This document shows positions 10,508-21,255 of a DNA stretch of 64,000 nucleotides, in pieces. The translations under genes and the position numbers were made by a program. The notes under the pieces are model-generated. The model worked only from the letters and a program-made list of their open reading frames with translations. It did no database searches and was not told where the DNA came from. The stretch lies in the NCBI GenBank assembly GCA_946811695.1, contig OX328132.1, positions 52,723,859 through 52,787,858 on the forward strand, read 5' to 3'. Source of the stretch: Gonocerus acuteangulatus. Lineage: Eukaryota; Arthropoda; Insecta; Hemiptera; Coreidae. How positions within the stretch are numbered: the stretch's first letter is position 1; each line of letters opens with the position of its first letter.

Positions 10508-12020
10508 CATTAGAAGCTTTAATTTAAACCTTGAAACTTTTTCCGATTAAGTATTTTAATAACAATTAATTTAAAACTTTTATTTTTTAAGTTGAAAAAT
10601 AAGAGTAAAAAAAAACTTTTTTTAAAAAAAGTTTAAACCCAAAAAGTTATTTTCGAACTTTTACTCTTTAAAAAAATGAAAATAAAAGTAAAAGTTTAAA
10701 AAATACTTCTTAAAAATAAACTCCGTCACGCAGGAGCTGCATAACTAAGCACTTTCCTCAGAATTTGGGTAGTGTAGACTGCTTTCCAGAACAATTTGCT
10801 TAAAATATCCTACATAAATAAAATAAAAACATGAATAGTTCTCTTTTAAATTTGTAATAAGTAACTGATCAATTATTAATTTCCTTCCAGAGTTATGTTT
10901 ACACATGGTACCTATTACACTACGTAATAAATACAAAAAACCTCATATTATAACCTCACTCTAGTGGTAGAAAGCGCTCCTTGCGGCGGCTTTGTGAACC
11001 TACGTCTGGCGGGCTTTTCTATTGAAATATATTACAAATTCAACCCCCGTTTTCCGATTGACCGATTCAGCTCATTTTTACAACACTTCTTTCTCACTAG
11101 TTACCCACGACGTATACCGCGTTTCGTTACAATACAGCAGAAATTACGACCGGTAAGAGTATATTAGGAATTTGGGTCCGGAGTAAACCCCCCCCCCCCC
11201 TTCTAATGAACCGATTTAGTTTATTTTTACAACACATATTTACCTGTAGATTAACACTACGAATACCAAGTTTCGTCGAAATATACCAAAAATCACGGCT
11301 GGTAGTGGCGAATTGGTATTGTGGGTCCGGAGTAACCCCCCCCCCTTCTAATGAAGCGATTTAGTTCATTTTTATATCTCACTTTTCCAGTTTTCTCAAT
11401 TTTCGAATACCAAGTTTCGTTGAAATATAACAAATATTACGGCTGACATAGTCAAATTAGTGTTTTGGGTTCGGGGTAAACCCCCCCTTCCGGTGGACCG
11501 ACTTTGGTGGTTAACTGAACGAGTTCGTTAACCACCAAAGTCGGTCCACCGGAAGGGGGGGGGTTTACCCCGAACCCAAAACACTAATTTGACTATGTCA
11601 GCCGTAATATTTGTTATATTTCAACGAAACTTGGTATTCGTAGTGTTAATCTACAGGTAAATATGTGTTGTAAAAATAAACTAAATCGGTTCATTAGAAG
11701 GGGGGGTTTACTCCGAACCCAAATTGTTCTGGAAAGCAGTCTACACTACCCAAATTCTGAGGAAAGTGCTTAGTTATGCAGCTCCTGCGTGACGGACTTT
11801 ATTTTTAAGAAGTATTTTTTAAACTTTTACTTTTATTTTCATTTTTTTAAAGAGTAAAAGTTCGAAAATAACTTTTTGGGTTTAAACTTTTTTTAAAAAA
11901 GTTTTTTTTTTTACTCTTATTTTTCAACTTAAAAGATAAAAGTTTTAAATTAATTGTTATTAAAATACTTAATCGGAAAAAGTTTCAAGGTTTAAATTAA
12001 AGCTTCTAATGTTAATGTTA
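10508..12020. repeat. Long foldback repeat with ~290-bp outer arms and palindromic centre
   Basis: 10508-10797 and 11722-12020 are near-identical inverted arms (both hold the text between 'gacggagt/actccgtc' and 'agaacaattt'). The centre is a second palindrome around 11518, with arms reading accgactttggtggttaac. The left half additionally has three tandem units of about 150 bp (roughly 11043-11175, 11190-11340, 11345-11485), each with a C-run and 'tttcgttgaaatat'-like text. The arms carry the end signature GTCCGTCACGCAGGAGCTGC, related to that of family A. Confidence 0.8.
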
Positions 12021-12942
12021 GGTTAACGAACTCGTTCAATCGTTTGCTAATTGAATGCTATATACTAAGTTTCGTGACGAAAAAACAAAAACTCTGGCCG
12101 CTATCGTGTTAACAGACACATATATATAAATTTTAAAAATCATTTTTAAAAATCGGGGGTCATTTTCGGTGTCTACTAGGTAGGATCGATAAAGATTTGA
12201 AGAAATTTTTCAAAAATTCCGTCATGAGTCCAACCTCAATAGCTACTTTCCTTCGGAGGAAAGTGCTAAAAGTTAACAATTCTTTTCGATCCCTGCTTTC
12301 AACAGTTCACACTCTATATACCACTTTCACAGATCAACTAGGAAATGAACTACATAAAAATCACCTAGGGCTGTTGAAAAATTGCGGTCCTCCATTTTTC
12401 ATTGTACATGTTTACTGGAGCTAATAAAAGTCGGTGTGAGGTAGAGGGTAATTATTTCTCGAGGGAAGAGGATATTCAAGTCACGAGAAGCAGTAACCCC
12501 ACCTCACCCTTGGCTACCCAATAGCTTCCTCCAGATTTATGGCTCTTATTTTTCCCCGGGAACGGACGCCGGCTGGCCTCTCTACCGCACACCGTTTCAT
12601 TAAGCCGACCTCCTTACCTTACGACAAATGGGCCGACAACATTCGACTTTTAACGTCTCCCCCCCCCCCCCACCAGCTCTTTCCAAGTCTACCTCTTAAC
12701 AGCAACCGCAGTACCCAACGTTAAATGCATAATTATAATATAATCTATATGTCACAAAGTTGTTACAAAGAAAATATTAAGCCCCACTGAATTGCTAAAA
12801 TTTAGATTGATTTACAGCAACTCTCTATTTGCCAAGCACTAACGTTGACGAACTAGCAAAATAAGCAAAAAGAAAAGATACACATTACATGGATCTCTTG
12901 ACATTACAAGACGTTACAAGACTAACATACGCTAATATTTTA
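12021..12942. other. Unassigned sequence
   Basis: No gene supported. 12021-12200 contains 'ggttaacgaactcg' and 'taagtttcgtgac', echoing the palindrome centre. The rest has a C-run at 12659-12670 and short frames without motifs. Confidence 0.35.
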
Positions 12943-12955
12943 AACAACTGGCAGC

Positions 12956-13128
12956 TGGGGGTCTCCCCGTGGTCTTGTGTCTAGCGCCTTAGATTCATAT
13001 GCGGGAGATGATGGGTTCGATTCCCACCGGCAGCAGGCATTTTCTAATCTCACGGCTCGTTGGGAAAATTCCTCGCTGCACCCTGGAGGTCGGCACTAAT
13101 GGCCCAGATGCCGATGCGCCGGCAATAC
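12956..13128 (+). mobile_element. SINE family 1, tailless copy inside a Jockey relic
   Basis: tRNA-like head and body as at 1977, ending in gatgcgccggcaatac without an A tail. A perfect 13-bp duplication AACAACTGGCAGC flanks it (12943-12955 and 13129-13141). Confidence 0.88.
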
Positions 13129-13132
13129 AACA

Positions 13133-13380
13133 ACTGGCAGCAGTATTGGCTACTTACATCAGACAACAAACTCCGAGAAATCAAACATAGAGTTCAAGCT
13201 TCGTCGTCTAGCTCACAGGATGTGAGACGAGATAAGTAGTATTATGTCGTTTGATAATCGGACATACTTCACTCACAAACTTTTTTATGAATAAAACCTA
13301 CTTTCAGACAGTGTAACATCCCTCTAACAGTTAAACACATATTGACCGAGTGTAGCCAATTTTGAAAGAGGGTAGCCAAT
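13133..13380 (+). pseudogene. Jockey-type LINE ORF2 C-terminal relic
   Basis: The frame reads LLTSDNKLREIKHRVQ and later NIPLTVKHILTEC. It matches the C-terminus of the Jockey copy at 18711-19076 (LRTDNKLREIKNSI and TLTIKHILTDC), including the last His-Cys part of the zinc knuckle. Several stops lie between, so it is dead. SINE family 1 (12956-13128) landed at its upstream side. Confidence 0.65.
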
Positions 13381-13708
13381 TGATAAACACTATTTTTCAA
13401 CATATAAAAGACACACATCTATAGAACAAGATTTAATTCTAGACTCTCAAGCAACTTCTGATATCTGGTAACATTGCGGAAAAGGTAACTTTCATTATAT
13501 TTATTTGTTACTTTAAATTTATTTTATCATAAAATTTCATTTTCACTTTATCGTGGAATATATGTGTGCGTATTTGTATGTTCGTGTCTATTTCTGTATG
13601 TACATGTACATAATATGTGTTACACATAGCGGATATAAAGTAATGTATATGTTTTTGTGGACATGCATATACATATGTAATTTAATTATATAGTACTGTT
13701 TTATATAT
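13381..13708. other. AT-rich sequence with GTAT/TATG-rich stretch
   Basis: No feature supported; 13555-13690 is a degenerate TGTATGT/ACATAT-rich region. Confidence 0.3.
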
Positions 13709-13722
13709 ATAATAGTTTACAT

Positions 13723-13934
13723 TTTAGGCCCGGTGCCCGTGAGTGTTAAGGTGTGAGCACCTAACACTCCGTGCCAAAGGTCGTGGATTCGATTCCCACT
13801 GAGGGATGGTGGCTTTCTTTAGAAAAAAGAAAAGGCATCAGCCCTATCCTTGCTAGAAAAGGGTGGTAACCTATAGATATCCCGTCCCAAAATTATTAGT
13901 TAATAATAATGGACGTTAATATTTAAATAAATAA
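13723..13934 (+). mobile_element. SINE family 3 (tRNA-like head, AAATA tail)
   Basis: The head is ggcccggtgcccgtgagtg...ggattcgattcccactg, with a B box one base off consensus (ATTCGATTC). The body contains 'cggcccta'-free text 'ggcatcagccctatccttg', and the tail is AAATAAATAAAT. A perfect 14-bp duplication ATAATAGTTTACAT lies at 13709-13722 and 13935-13948. It is unlike families 1 and 2 and is the only copy here. Confidence 0.85.
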
Positions 13935-13948
13935 ATAATAGTTTACAT

Positions 13949-14435
13949 ACACTATAACTGTTTTATTGAGTAGTAAAATACGTATATTGTAAGTAAATTA
14001 ATGTTTTTACTTTAAATGAAGTGTTACTAAGAATAATAACTGTTTGTTAATAAGAACGTATTTGTCTTTTTTTTTTTTTTTTTTTAAATTATCCTTTTTT
14101 CCCCCCAAAAAAGGAAGGAATTCTGAGGTCAGTCTAATTTAAAAGCACAAATTCAGGACGATGGTAACCTTTGACGTTCTTCGTCCTTAAACCCCATTCA
14201 TACATACATAAAAGCACAATTGGTTCGATCCATTCCTCAGACCTTAATAAGCCCTTTATTTATATATTAAAACTTTTAAGTTTATTTTATAGGTAAATTC
14301 CAAATCTTAATCACAACCATTTTCTTTTATATCCAGTCTTCTAAAGTGTAATTGTGAAAATTATGCAAAATAATAATTATTGGCTACTCTTCGTTAACAT
14401 CCTCCTTTGTAAATCATACAACCTTAATGTAAAAA
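13949..14435. other. Unassigned sequence with homopolymer block
   Basis: T-run and C-run at 14066-14106, otherwise no recognisable content. Confidence 0.3.
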
Positions 14436-16678
14436 AAAAGTCCGACTCGCAGGAACTGCATCATCTTAGCGCGGTTCCTGTTCATATCCCTATTGTCATT
14501 TGAAAAGCTTAGAATAGAAACAGATAATATTTTCCTTGGCCTTTGTTCAAAGGGTTTTATGACTGGTCGGGTCCGCCAGACCCTAGAATCCTCTTCTACC
14601 GATACTTCATTTCATACGTTTCAATGAATTGGAAAATATCAAAATTATTCACATATTCCTGTGTTCTTTTACTATAGTTATAATTCTACAAATAAAATCA
14701 ATTAAAAAATAAAATAAAAAACCAACAGAATAAAGTCAATTGAAAATATTCAAAAGACGTCATCGAATCTCTTTCTCTTGGCAAGCTATGTTTCTAACAA
14801 TGAATTGTTTTTCTTATTTTACTTAATCTTTTTTATTGTCAAATACATTATCCAACTTTAAGCAATTAAAAAATAACAAGGAATAAAAACAGACAAAAAG
14901 AACTGTTCGAATAAACGAAATCAATTACTTCAAAGTTTGGGCACTTATTTCTCCGATTGACATCGCTTATTCAAAACTTTATTCAGAATTTTTTTTGTAG
15001 ACCATTTAGTAAGCTTTCGAATGGTAACCTTTCGCTTCCCTAATTTTCAACCGTTTTCGAGATATTATTGAAAGTATACGAAGTGCCCAAAACTTTTCAT
15101 TATTTTTAGCAACAGAAAATGGGTCTCATTTTACCTATCCTGTTTTACACACAAATACATTTTCGTAACATAAAAAATTACAAAAATAATAGCAATAAAA
15201 AACTAAGGGAAAGAGACAATAATTACAAAAAGAACGACAAAAAACCGTTCATAAGAGCTAAACAGACGTATTTGAAGTTTTAAGCACTTATTTCTTCGAT
15301 CGATATCACCTAATCAAAAATTGTTTCAGAATCTTTTTTGTAGAGAATTTAGAAAGCTTTCAAATAGTTTCTATCCACTGATCATAATTTCCCAACCGCG
15401 TTCGAGATATTGATGAAAGTAAACGAAGTTCCCAAAACTTTTCATGCCTATTCATAAAATATTTTATTCTAACCCTTCCTCAACTCCAAACGTAACCAAA
15501 AGTTTAACATGTTAGTTTTGATGAAATTCAAACATGCAAAAAATGTTATAACTGAATCCCATGATTGAAAGTACCAAAACCAAGCTAGGCTTTGTATTTG
15601 TGTCGGCAGATACCTGGGGTATATTTACAACTCTTGAGGATTAACTCGTAGCAGGTACATTTTTTGTGGACCCACAGGCAGTGAACGGACTCTCTATTCC
15701 CTCATAGTATCTAACCGGTGTGAAGTTGAATATTGTTTCTAATTATACGTATCCTGTTTTATTGACAAATACCTTTGACTACTATAAGCAATTACAAACA
15801 CTAGGGAACATGCCAAAGAACTCGGAGTAGGAGCCTTGACAGTTTCAAGTCATTTGAAGGAAATCGGCAAATCCAAAACTGACATTTCATACGGTACAGC
15901 CTGATATATTTCTAGCAATGAATTGTTTTTCTTATTTTTATTAATCTGTTTTATTGTCAAATACATTATCCTACCATAAGAAATGACAAAATAACAAGGA
16001 ATAAAAACAAAAAAGAAGAACCGTTCAAATAAACGAAATCAATTACTTCAAAGTTTAAGCACGTATTTCTCTGATTGACATCGTCTAATCAAAAATTGTT
16101 TCAGAATCTTTTTTGTAGAACATTTAGTAAGCTTTCGCATGGTAACCCTCCGTTTGCCAATATTTCAAACAGTTTTCGAGATATTAGGGAAGGTATACGA
16201 AGTTCCCAAAACTTTTCATGTCTGTTAATAAAATATTTTATTTTAATCCTTCCTTAACTCCAAACGTAACCAAAATTTCAACATATTAGTTTTAATGATA
16301 GTAGAACATGTAGAAAATGTTTCAACTGAATCCTATGATTCTAAGTACCCAAACCAAAAACGGTATTCGAAAACTATTTTTCTAATTTTCTCGAAAACGG
16401 TTAAAGCTATCGCCTTGGAAATGGTTTCATTCGTTTTCCTAGCCCAAGACGCCTATAAAACGAGTACTCACAAGCTTATGAAGTCAAAAACGTAAGCGTT
16501 ACGATTTTTTTTGCGCGAATTTCGCCCCAAACGCCATCTTCCAGTGGGCGGATTCTGCTGGTTAACGAACTTGACCTTTCAAATTTGACGACGGATTTTT
16601 GTACCAAATATCATCACAATCGGACCATTAGGGAAGCCAGAAATGAGCGAACAGACAAATATATATATATATAAATAA

Positions 16679-16713
<35 letters not shown>

Positions 16714-16851
16714 CAAATTTGAACCACCGTTATTTTCGGTTTCTAGGGGTTCTGAAACGCGAAATTTTCTAGTCGGCACTTTCGGATTGTTTCATTGTAT
16801 CAACCTTATAAGCGGGGTTCCTCCCTATGGGGGAGGGAGGAACCGCGCTAA
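14436..16851 (-). mobile_element. Family A repeat, copy 3 (long form)
   Basis: End signature at 14440-14465 (+ strand tccgactcgcaggaactgc), initiating hairpin at 16812-16850, and (TA)n at 16662-16713. The internal unit ('cgagatatt...' phrase) recurs about 15055, 15404 and 16180, so this copy holds at least three diverged units. Extra sequence at about 15585-15735 is shared, reversed, with 34880-35010 in another family A copy, including 'tttgtatttgtgtcggcaga'. The helix-turn-helix relic at 15812 lies inside. Confidence 0.8.
15812..15904 (+). pseudogene. Helix-turn-helix fragment (mariner/HTH-like) inside family A
   Basis: Thirty codons read AKELGVGALTVSSHLKEIGK followed by SKTDISYGTA and TGA. 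The pattern (A/T)KELG.G..TVS.HLKEI resembles helix-turn-helix segments of mariner/Tc1 transposases and similar proteins. The copy at 34198-34290 reads TKELGIGASTVSRHLKEI with the same ending and stop. It lies opposite to the family A orientation. No catalytic domain is near. It could be a chance frame, but the two copies keep the helix pattern despite base differences. Confidence 0.35.
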
Positions 16852-17139
16852 TATATATTCTCAGATAATTGTTTTCTCTTTTATCCTTGTCTTCGTAACT
16901 TTAATCATGAATTAATTGATTTATGTATATTACATTAAGACAATTGGAGTTGTACTTGCACATTACCTAGTAACTTATATATATATATGTTAGCTTGAAA
17001 TGATCTAGTTGATCGAAATGTAGCTGCATCGCTAAAGACAATAAATTCCTGATTTTGAGACTGCAAATTGGGCTTTAATTCCTAATCTCAACGTTTATAT
17101 ATTATATTAAAAGAAAATAACATTCTAAACAAATATATA
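16852..17139. other. AT-rich sequence with a possible divergent PLE terminus
   Basis: Around 17000-17030 'gatctagttgatcgaaatgt' has the stem-GAAA layout of the PLE hammerhead-like motif, followed by an 'ataaattcctgat' stretch. The CUGANGA part is missing, so this is only a suggestion. Confidence 0.2.
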
Positions 17140-17336
17140 TGCGGAATATATCTAGAAAGGCAGTGGCTGGTTACTAAGAATCCTTCTATTCGCCTGTCGT
17201 TGTTGGATGAGTGGAAAGCTTATCCAACAGAAGTAGCTGGCCTTTTGATCTCCAATCCTCCTCCATTATCTCGCCAATGGTCGGTTCATATTACTGATCC
17301 TGTGGGTTGCTCTCCGACAACCAACATAACAATATA
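17140..17336 (+). other. GC-richer open patch, unrecognised protein-like frame
   Basis: About 58 codons are open from the 5' side to TAA at 17335 (for example WLVTKNPSIRLSLLDEWKAY). The composition differs from the AT-rich surroundings, as expected of coding or transposon-derived sequence. I do not recognise the family and see no splice sites that I would trust. Confidence 0.2.
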
Positions 17337-17512
17337 AAGGAATATCCTTTCTTTTATATATTTTCCTTCCGCTTCTGTATGATCTTATTTATAAGAATGA
17401 ATAACATAAAGCCCACGGTTATACAACATAAAACGTTTTTATCCCTTTTTTTCGATTTGTTTCAACTCCTAACTCAGTTATTAAAAAAAATTACCATATA
17501 TATGCCAGGCGG

Positions 17513-17844
17513 CAGAGTTGGAAGGTAATGATTACTTTTCAAAATACTTTTCCGTTGTAATGGAAATTTACCTTTGCCTGACACTAGGCATTATCGAAAA
17601 TCGGAATGCAAGTTTTCGTACTAAAAATTGCATCGAAAGTAATTGCAATTACCATTCTAATTCCTGTAATGGCAATGGAAATTGCAATTAAATTTTCCGA
17701 TTACAAGTAATCATCACGGTTTTTTTTATTGCCATTACTTGTAATCGGAAGAAGTTATTGCAATTTCCATTACAGGAATTGGAATGGAGTAATGGGAATT
17801 ACCATTACACGCCTGCAATCGGATTACAATAGTCGGGAACTGTG
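17513..17844. mobile_element. hAT-type MITE with TAATTGCAATTA-like subterminal repeats
   Basis: The ends are imperfect inverted repeats (CAGAGTTGG... and ...AACTGTG). The interior is a mesh of self-complementary words such as ggaaattgcaattaaa, gtaatcggaagaag and ttccgattacaagtaatc, giving a strong fold around 17715. Such TAATTACAATTAC-rich interiors are typical of some hAT MITEs. No 8-bp duplication was found. Confidence 0.5.
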
Positions 17845-18256
17845 GGTTAGAGAAATAGGACTTTTTGTGTGGAAGGGAGATTTTATGCAGTGGTGGGCAA
17901 AATCTTAATCTATTATCTATATTAGTGTATCTGAGAGATACTCCAGAGTGTGGGAGATAAGTGCTTCTTTTAAATCTTGTTTTACTGCAATTTAACTATT
18001 TAAATTTTGGGCTTATACATTTATTTACATAGATTAAAACTTATATACACATGCATGTACTTCATACAGGGCGCTACAGTCCTTGTAGGAGCTGGGCCTC
18101 TGTCACCACCCTGCTCCATTCCACGGGTTTTGCTGCAAGGTTCCTCCAATTTCAGATCCCTAGCGTCCGCAAGTCCTCCTCCAGGTCATAAAGCCACCTC
18201 TGTCTTGGTCTGCCTCTCTTTCTTTTTCCCCCAGGTGCACCATTCAGAATCAATTT

Positions 18257-18443
18257 TCTTCTTTTTTTTTCTTTTTTTTTTTTTTATTTCATTATAAGGG
18301 CTCCGCAACTATGGCTATGAGCCCTAATACAGATTATAAAATATATACAATTCTTTTACACTTTGTTGACGTTGATAGAATTTACATTTATACTTAAATA
18401 AGATATATACAAACATTATACACACACACATATATATATATAT

Positions 18444-18485
<42 letters not shown>

Positions 18486-20421
18486 CATATAACATATACA
18501 CACATACATGCATATACCACAAGATTCATATGAATAAAGATAATAAATACAAATATAAACCACAATTCATTTGCAGTTACAATGCATTACAATACAAATA
18601 TAAAACACAAAATAACTGAAATAAGGTACATTAGGGTAATTAAATCAGATGTATAGGTTATTAAAGTAAACTATTAAAATCGAAAGGACAAGGAGAAGAA
18701 GGAAGATTGGCTAGATTTTTTTGTATGAATTAGTGTTCTTTAAATACTGTAGAATACTGTTGATGTGTGGGCTACCTTCTGTGAGTAATGTGTGTAAGTC
18801 GTGTGGCATGAGTAAATTGTCTCGTCTTCTGCAGTCTGTTAGTATGTGTTTTATCGTCAGGGTAACATTACACAGTGAGCACACGGGTCTGTCTTGTCTT
18901 TCCATTAAGTACGAATGTGTTATAAGTGAGTGTCCAATTCTTAGCCTGGTCAGGACAACATGGTCTCTTCTATTTAAAAACAAATCATTATCATGCCAGA
19001 CTTTGATTGAGTTTTTAATTTCTCTTAATTTGTTGTCTGTCCGTAACCAGTGATTTATCTTGTAATATGTACGCATGTGCTGTGTTAGATAAGTCCTGTG
19101 TAGTTAATTGTCTGATGTCAATGTTTTCTTTAAAGGTAGCCTCTTTAGTGTGGTTGTCCACGACTGTGTTTAGGCCTATGTCTTTATGTCCCGGTATCCA
19201 AAGCATTGTAATATTGTGTTGTTTTAATCTGTGTACTTGCGTGTATATTTGTGTGATTATGGGATGGTTGTTGTAAATGCTTTCCATGGAGCGTAAAGAA
19301 CTCAATGAATCAGTACAAATTATAATGTCACTTTGCTCTATGTTATTTGTTTTGGACAGTGATAAGTGTATACCTTGTAATTCTGCAGTGTAAACTGAAG
19401 TGTAGTCGTGTAATTTGATGGTATTGATTTGATTTTCTGTGATCGCTGCAGCGCCGGTCCCGTTGTTAGTTTTAGATCTGTCTGTAAATGTGAAGAGTGC
19501 TGAGGGATTGTCTTTGGTGATTGAATTGTACATAGAATTTTAAAATTGTAAGGTAAGTGGATAATTTTTATTGAAATGTGTCATTGTTAGGTTAATTTTA
19601 AAGTTCTTTAAACCCCAGGGAGGAAAGTGTAAGGGTTTATTTGTGTAGAGAGGAGTATTCAGAAACAAGGTGTCATCTGTGCTCTGTAAGTGACGGATAA
19701 GTAGAGGTTTGTGTTTCCTATGTGTCTGTGTGTATTTATTGGATAGTTCTTCGCTGAAGTATGTGTGTACACAAGGTGTATCAAGAGCTTTCGATTTTAA
19801 AAGAAACTTTAATCCTAAATACCTTCGTCTATACCCCAATGGAGGTTCTCCAGCTTCTACACAGAAACTATCCGAAAGGCTTGTCTTAAATGCACCCGTA
19901 GCTATTCTCAAAGCAGTGTGATGAATGGAGTTAAGAACTTTGAGTGTACTGGGACTGGCGGACGAATAAGCAGAACTACCATAATCCAGTAAAGTCCTGG
20001 TGTAGGAACGATAAAAAGTAAGCATTAAACGTCTGTCAGCTCTCCACTTAGTGTTACCTAGAATTCTCAAAAACTTCAAACTTTTTTTGCATTTTTTAAG
20101 GAGTTCCTTTAAGTGGGGTACCCATGTTAACTTCTTGTCAAATTTCAGGCCTAGAAAAGTGAGGGAATCTGAGGGTTGGATGGTTGTGTTGTTTAAAGTA
20201 ATGTTTGCAGTTTGATTTCCCCTCTTTTTTGAAAAAATCACATAGTTTGATTTTTCAGGAGAAAATTTAAAACCCGTAGCCAGACACCATTTTTGTAGCT
20301 CATTTAATGTACTTTGAATATGTTCTTGTGCAATGTTTATGTTTTTGTGTATTTTATAAATGAGAAGGTCATCAGCATACATACAATAAGATACCGGGGG
20401 GGGGGGAAGTATCTTATTGTA
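18257..20421 (-). mobile_element. Jockey-type LINE, 5'-truncated, inserted in RTE
   Basis: The poly-A tail is the T-run at 18257-18285. Before it, a 3' hairpin of GGGCTC/GAGCCC pairs (18298-18326). The target duplication AAATTGAT(T/G)CT is at 18246-18256 and 20422-20432 (10 of 11 match). The 5' junction is odd: CAATAAGATAC and GTATCTTATTG flank a C10 tract, a small inverted duplication of the element's first bases. A (TA)n tract lies in the 3' UTR (18430-18485). Confidence 0.85.
18711..20395 (-). pseudogene. Jockey ORF2 remnant: RT end, RNase H and zinc knuckle
   Basis: It begins at the RT catalytic box (MYADDLLIYK, codons just inside the truncation) and runs 280 codons through the RT thumb (SLTFLGLKFDKKLTW, TLLDYGSSAYSSAS). 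An in-frame TAA at 19540 follows, then in the same frame RNase H (19015-19533: TFTDRSKTNN, YTAELQGI, ICTDSLSS, WIPGHKDIGLN). A frameshift near 19070 leads to the C-terminus (18711-19076) with VCSLC...HILTDC, a CCHC-type zinc knuckle. The first RNase H loop has TDRS where TDGS is usual. One stop and one frameshift make it inactive, but the pieces are well preserved. Confidence 0.88.
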
Positions 20422-20578
20422 AGCATCAATTTAGGAAGCCTACAGGGTTCCATTCTCCCCACGTGCCCTAACCACTGTTGTCTACCTTTCTTGATGACAT
20501 AGAGGATGTCAGGCTCGCCATACAGTTCTGTAAGTTCAGCATTGCTTCTGATTGCTTCTTGCTTGTGCTGCTCTCTTA

Positions 20579-20769
20579 AAAAAAAAAAAAAATCAGTCCC
20601 GGAACTAGATACGGCACACTAGGGAGATAGTGTGGTCAACACTATGCTCCGGCCGCCTGATTTTCCCCTTGGCTGCTTCGACTGCGAGAGTCATTAGCAC
20701 CCAAGGTACCCATTATTAATTAAATTAATTAAAGGCTGGGTGAGCCTAGGGACGATCTGGGACCCCAAA
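20579..20769 (-). mobile_element. SINE family 2, 5'-truncated, inserted in RTE
   Basis: A-run on the plus strand, then aatcagtcccggaactag... matching 50259-50613 from its tail inward to 'ggtgagcctagggacgatctggg'. The tRNA-like head is missing. A perfect 16-bp duplication TTGTGCTGCTCTCTTA lies at 20563-20578 and 20770-20785, splitting the RTE frame. Confidence 0.92.
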
Positions 20770-21255
20770 TTGTGCTGCTCTCTTACGGCTCCAAAAATCT
20801 TCCCCAGGACTCGTCTTTCCCAGACCAGCAGAGCTCTCCTCATTTCTTTGGTCAGAGTCCACGTTTCGCTGCCGTACACAACAACTGGTCTAATCACAGT
20901 TTTATATAATAAAATCGTTGCTATTCTGGAGAGACTTTTGTATTGGAGAGCTTTTTGCAAGGCAAAGAAACATCTGTTTCCTGCAACCATTCTGCCCTTA
21001 ACCTCCACTTCCAGGTTACTGTTCTCCGCTACTACTCCCCCCAGGTATTTAAATGTGCTGCAGCTACGGTACGTGTCCTCGCCCAAATGCACAGTCCCTC
21101 CTCGTTCTCTGGTCTGTCTCGAGATCTTCATATATTCGGTCTTTCCTTTATTTATAGTAAGCCCTAAGTCTTGAGCTGCACGAGCGAATTCAGTTACAGC
21201 ACCGGCCAAAGCTGCTGTGGTCCTCCCTGTAATTACCACGAATTCTGTAATTATC

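Larger units (their letters stand above)
18000..21255 (-). mobile_element. RTE-type LINE, 5'-truncated, split by Jockey and SINE insertions
   Basis: Minus-strand pieces in order are 21255-20770 (after the RT active site through the thumb: FKYLGGVVAENSNLEVEVKG, YGSETWTLTK), then 20578-20433 (GRQQWLGHVGRMEPCRLPKL), and after the Jockey insertion 18256-18060 (KRKRGRPRQRWLYDLEEDLR and KPVEWSRVVTEAQLLQGL, stop). These are the usual landmarks of RTE ORF2 C-termini. The catalytic YADD is lost by 5' truncation. The copy is dead and older than both insertions. Confidence 0.88.

Noticed and set aside
18721..19276. Plus-strand frames opposite the Jockey copy
   Set aside because: Antisense shadows of the RNase H and C-terminal LINE frames.
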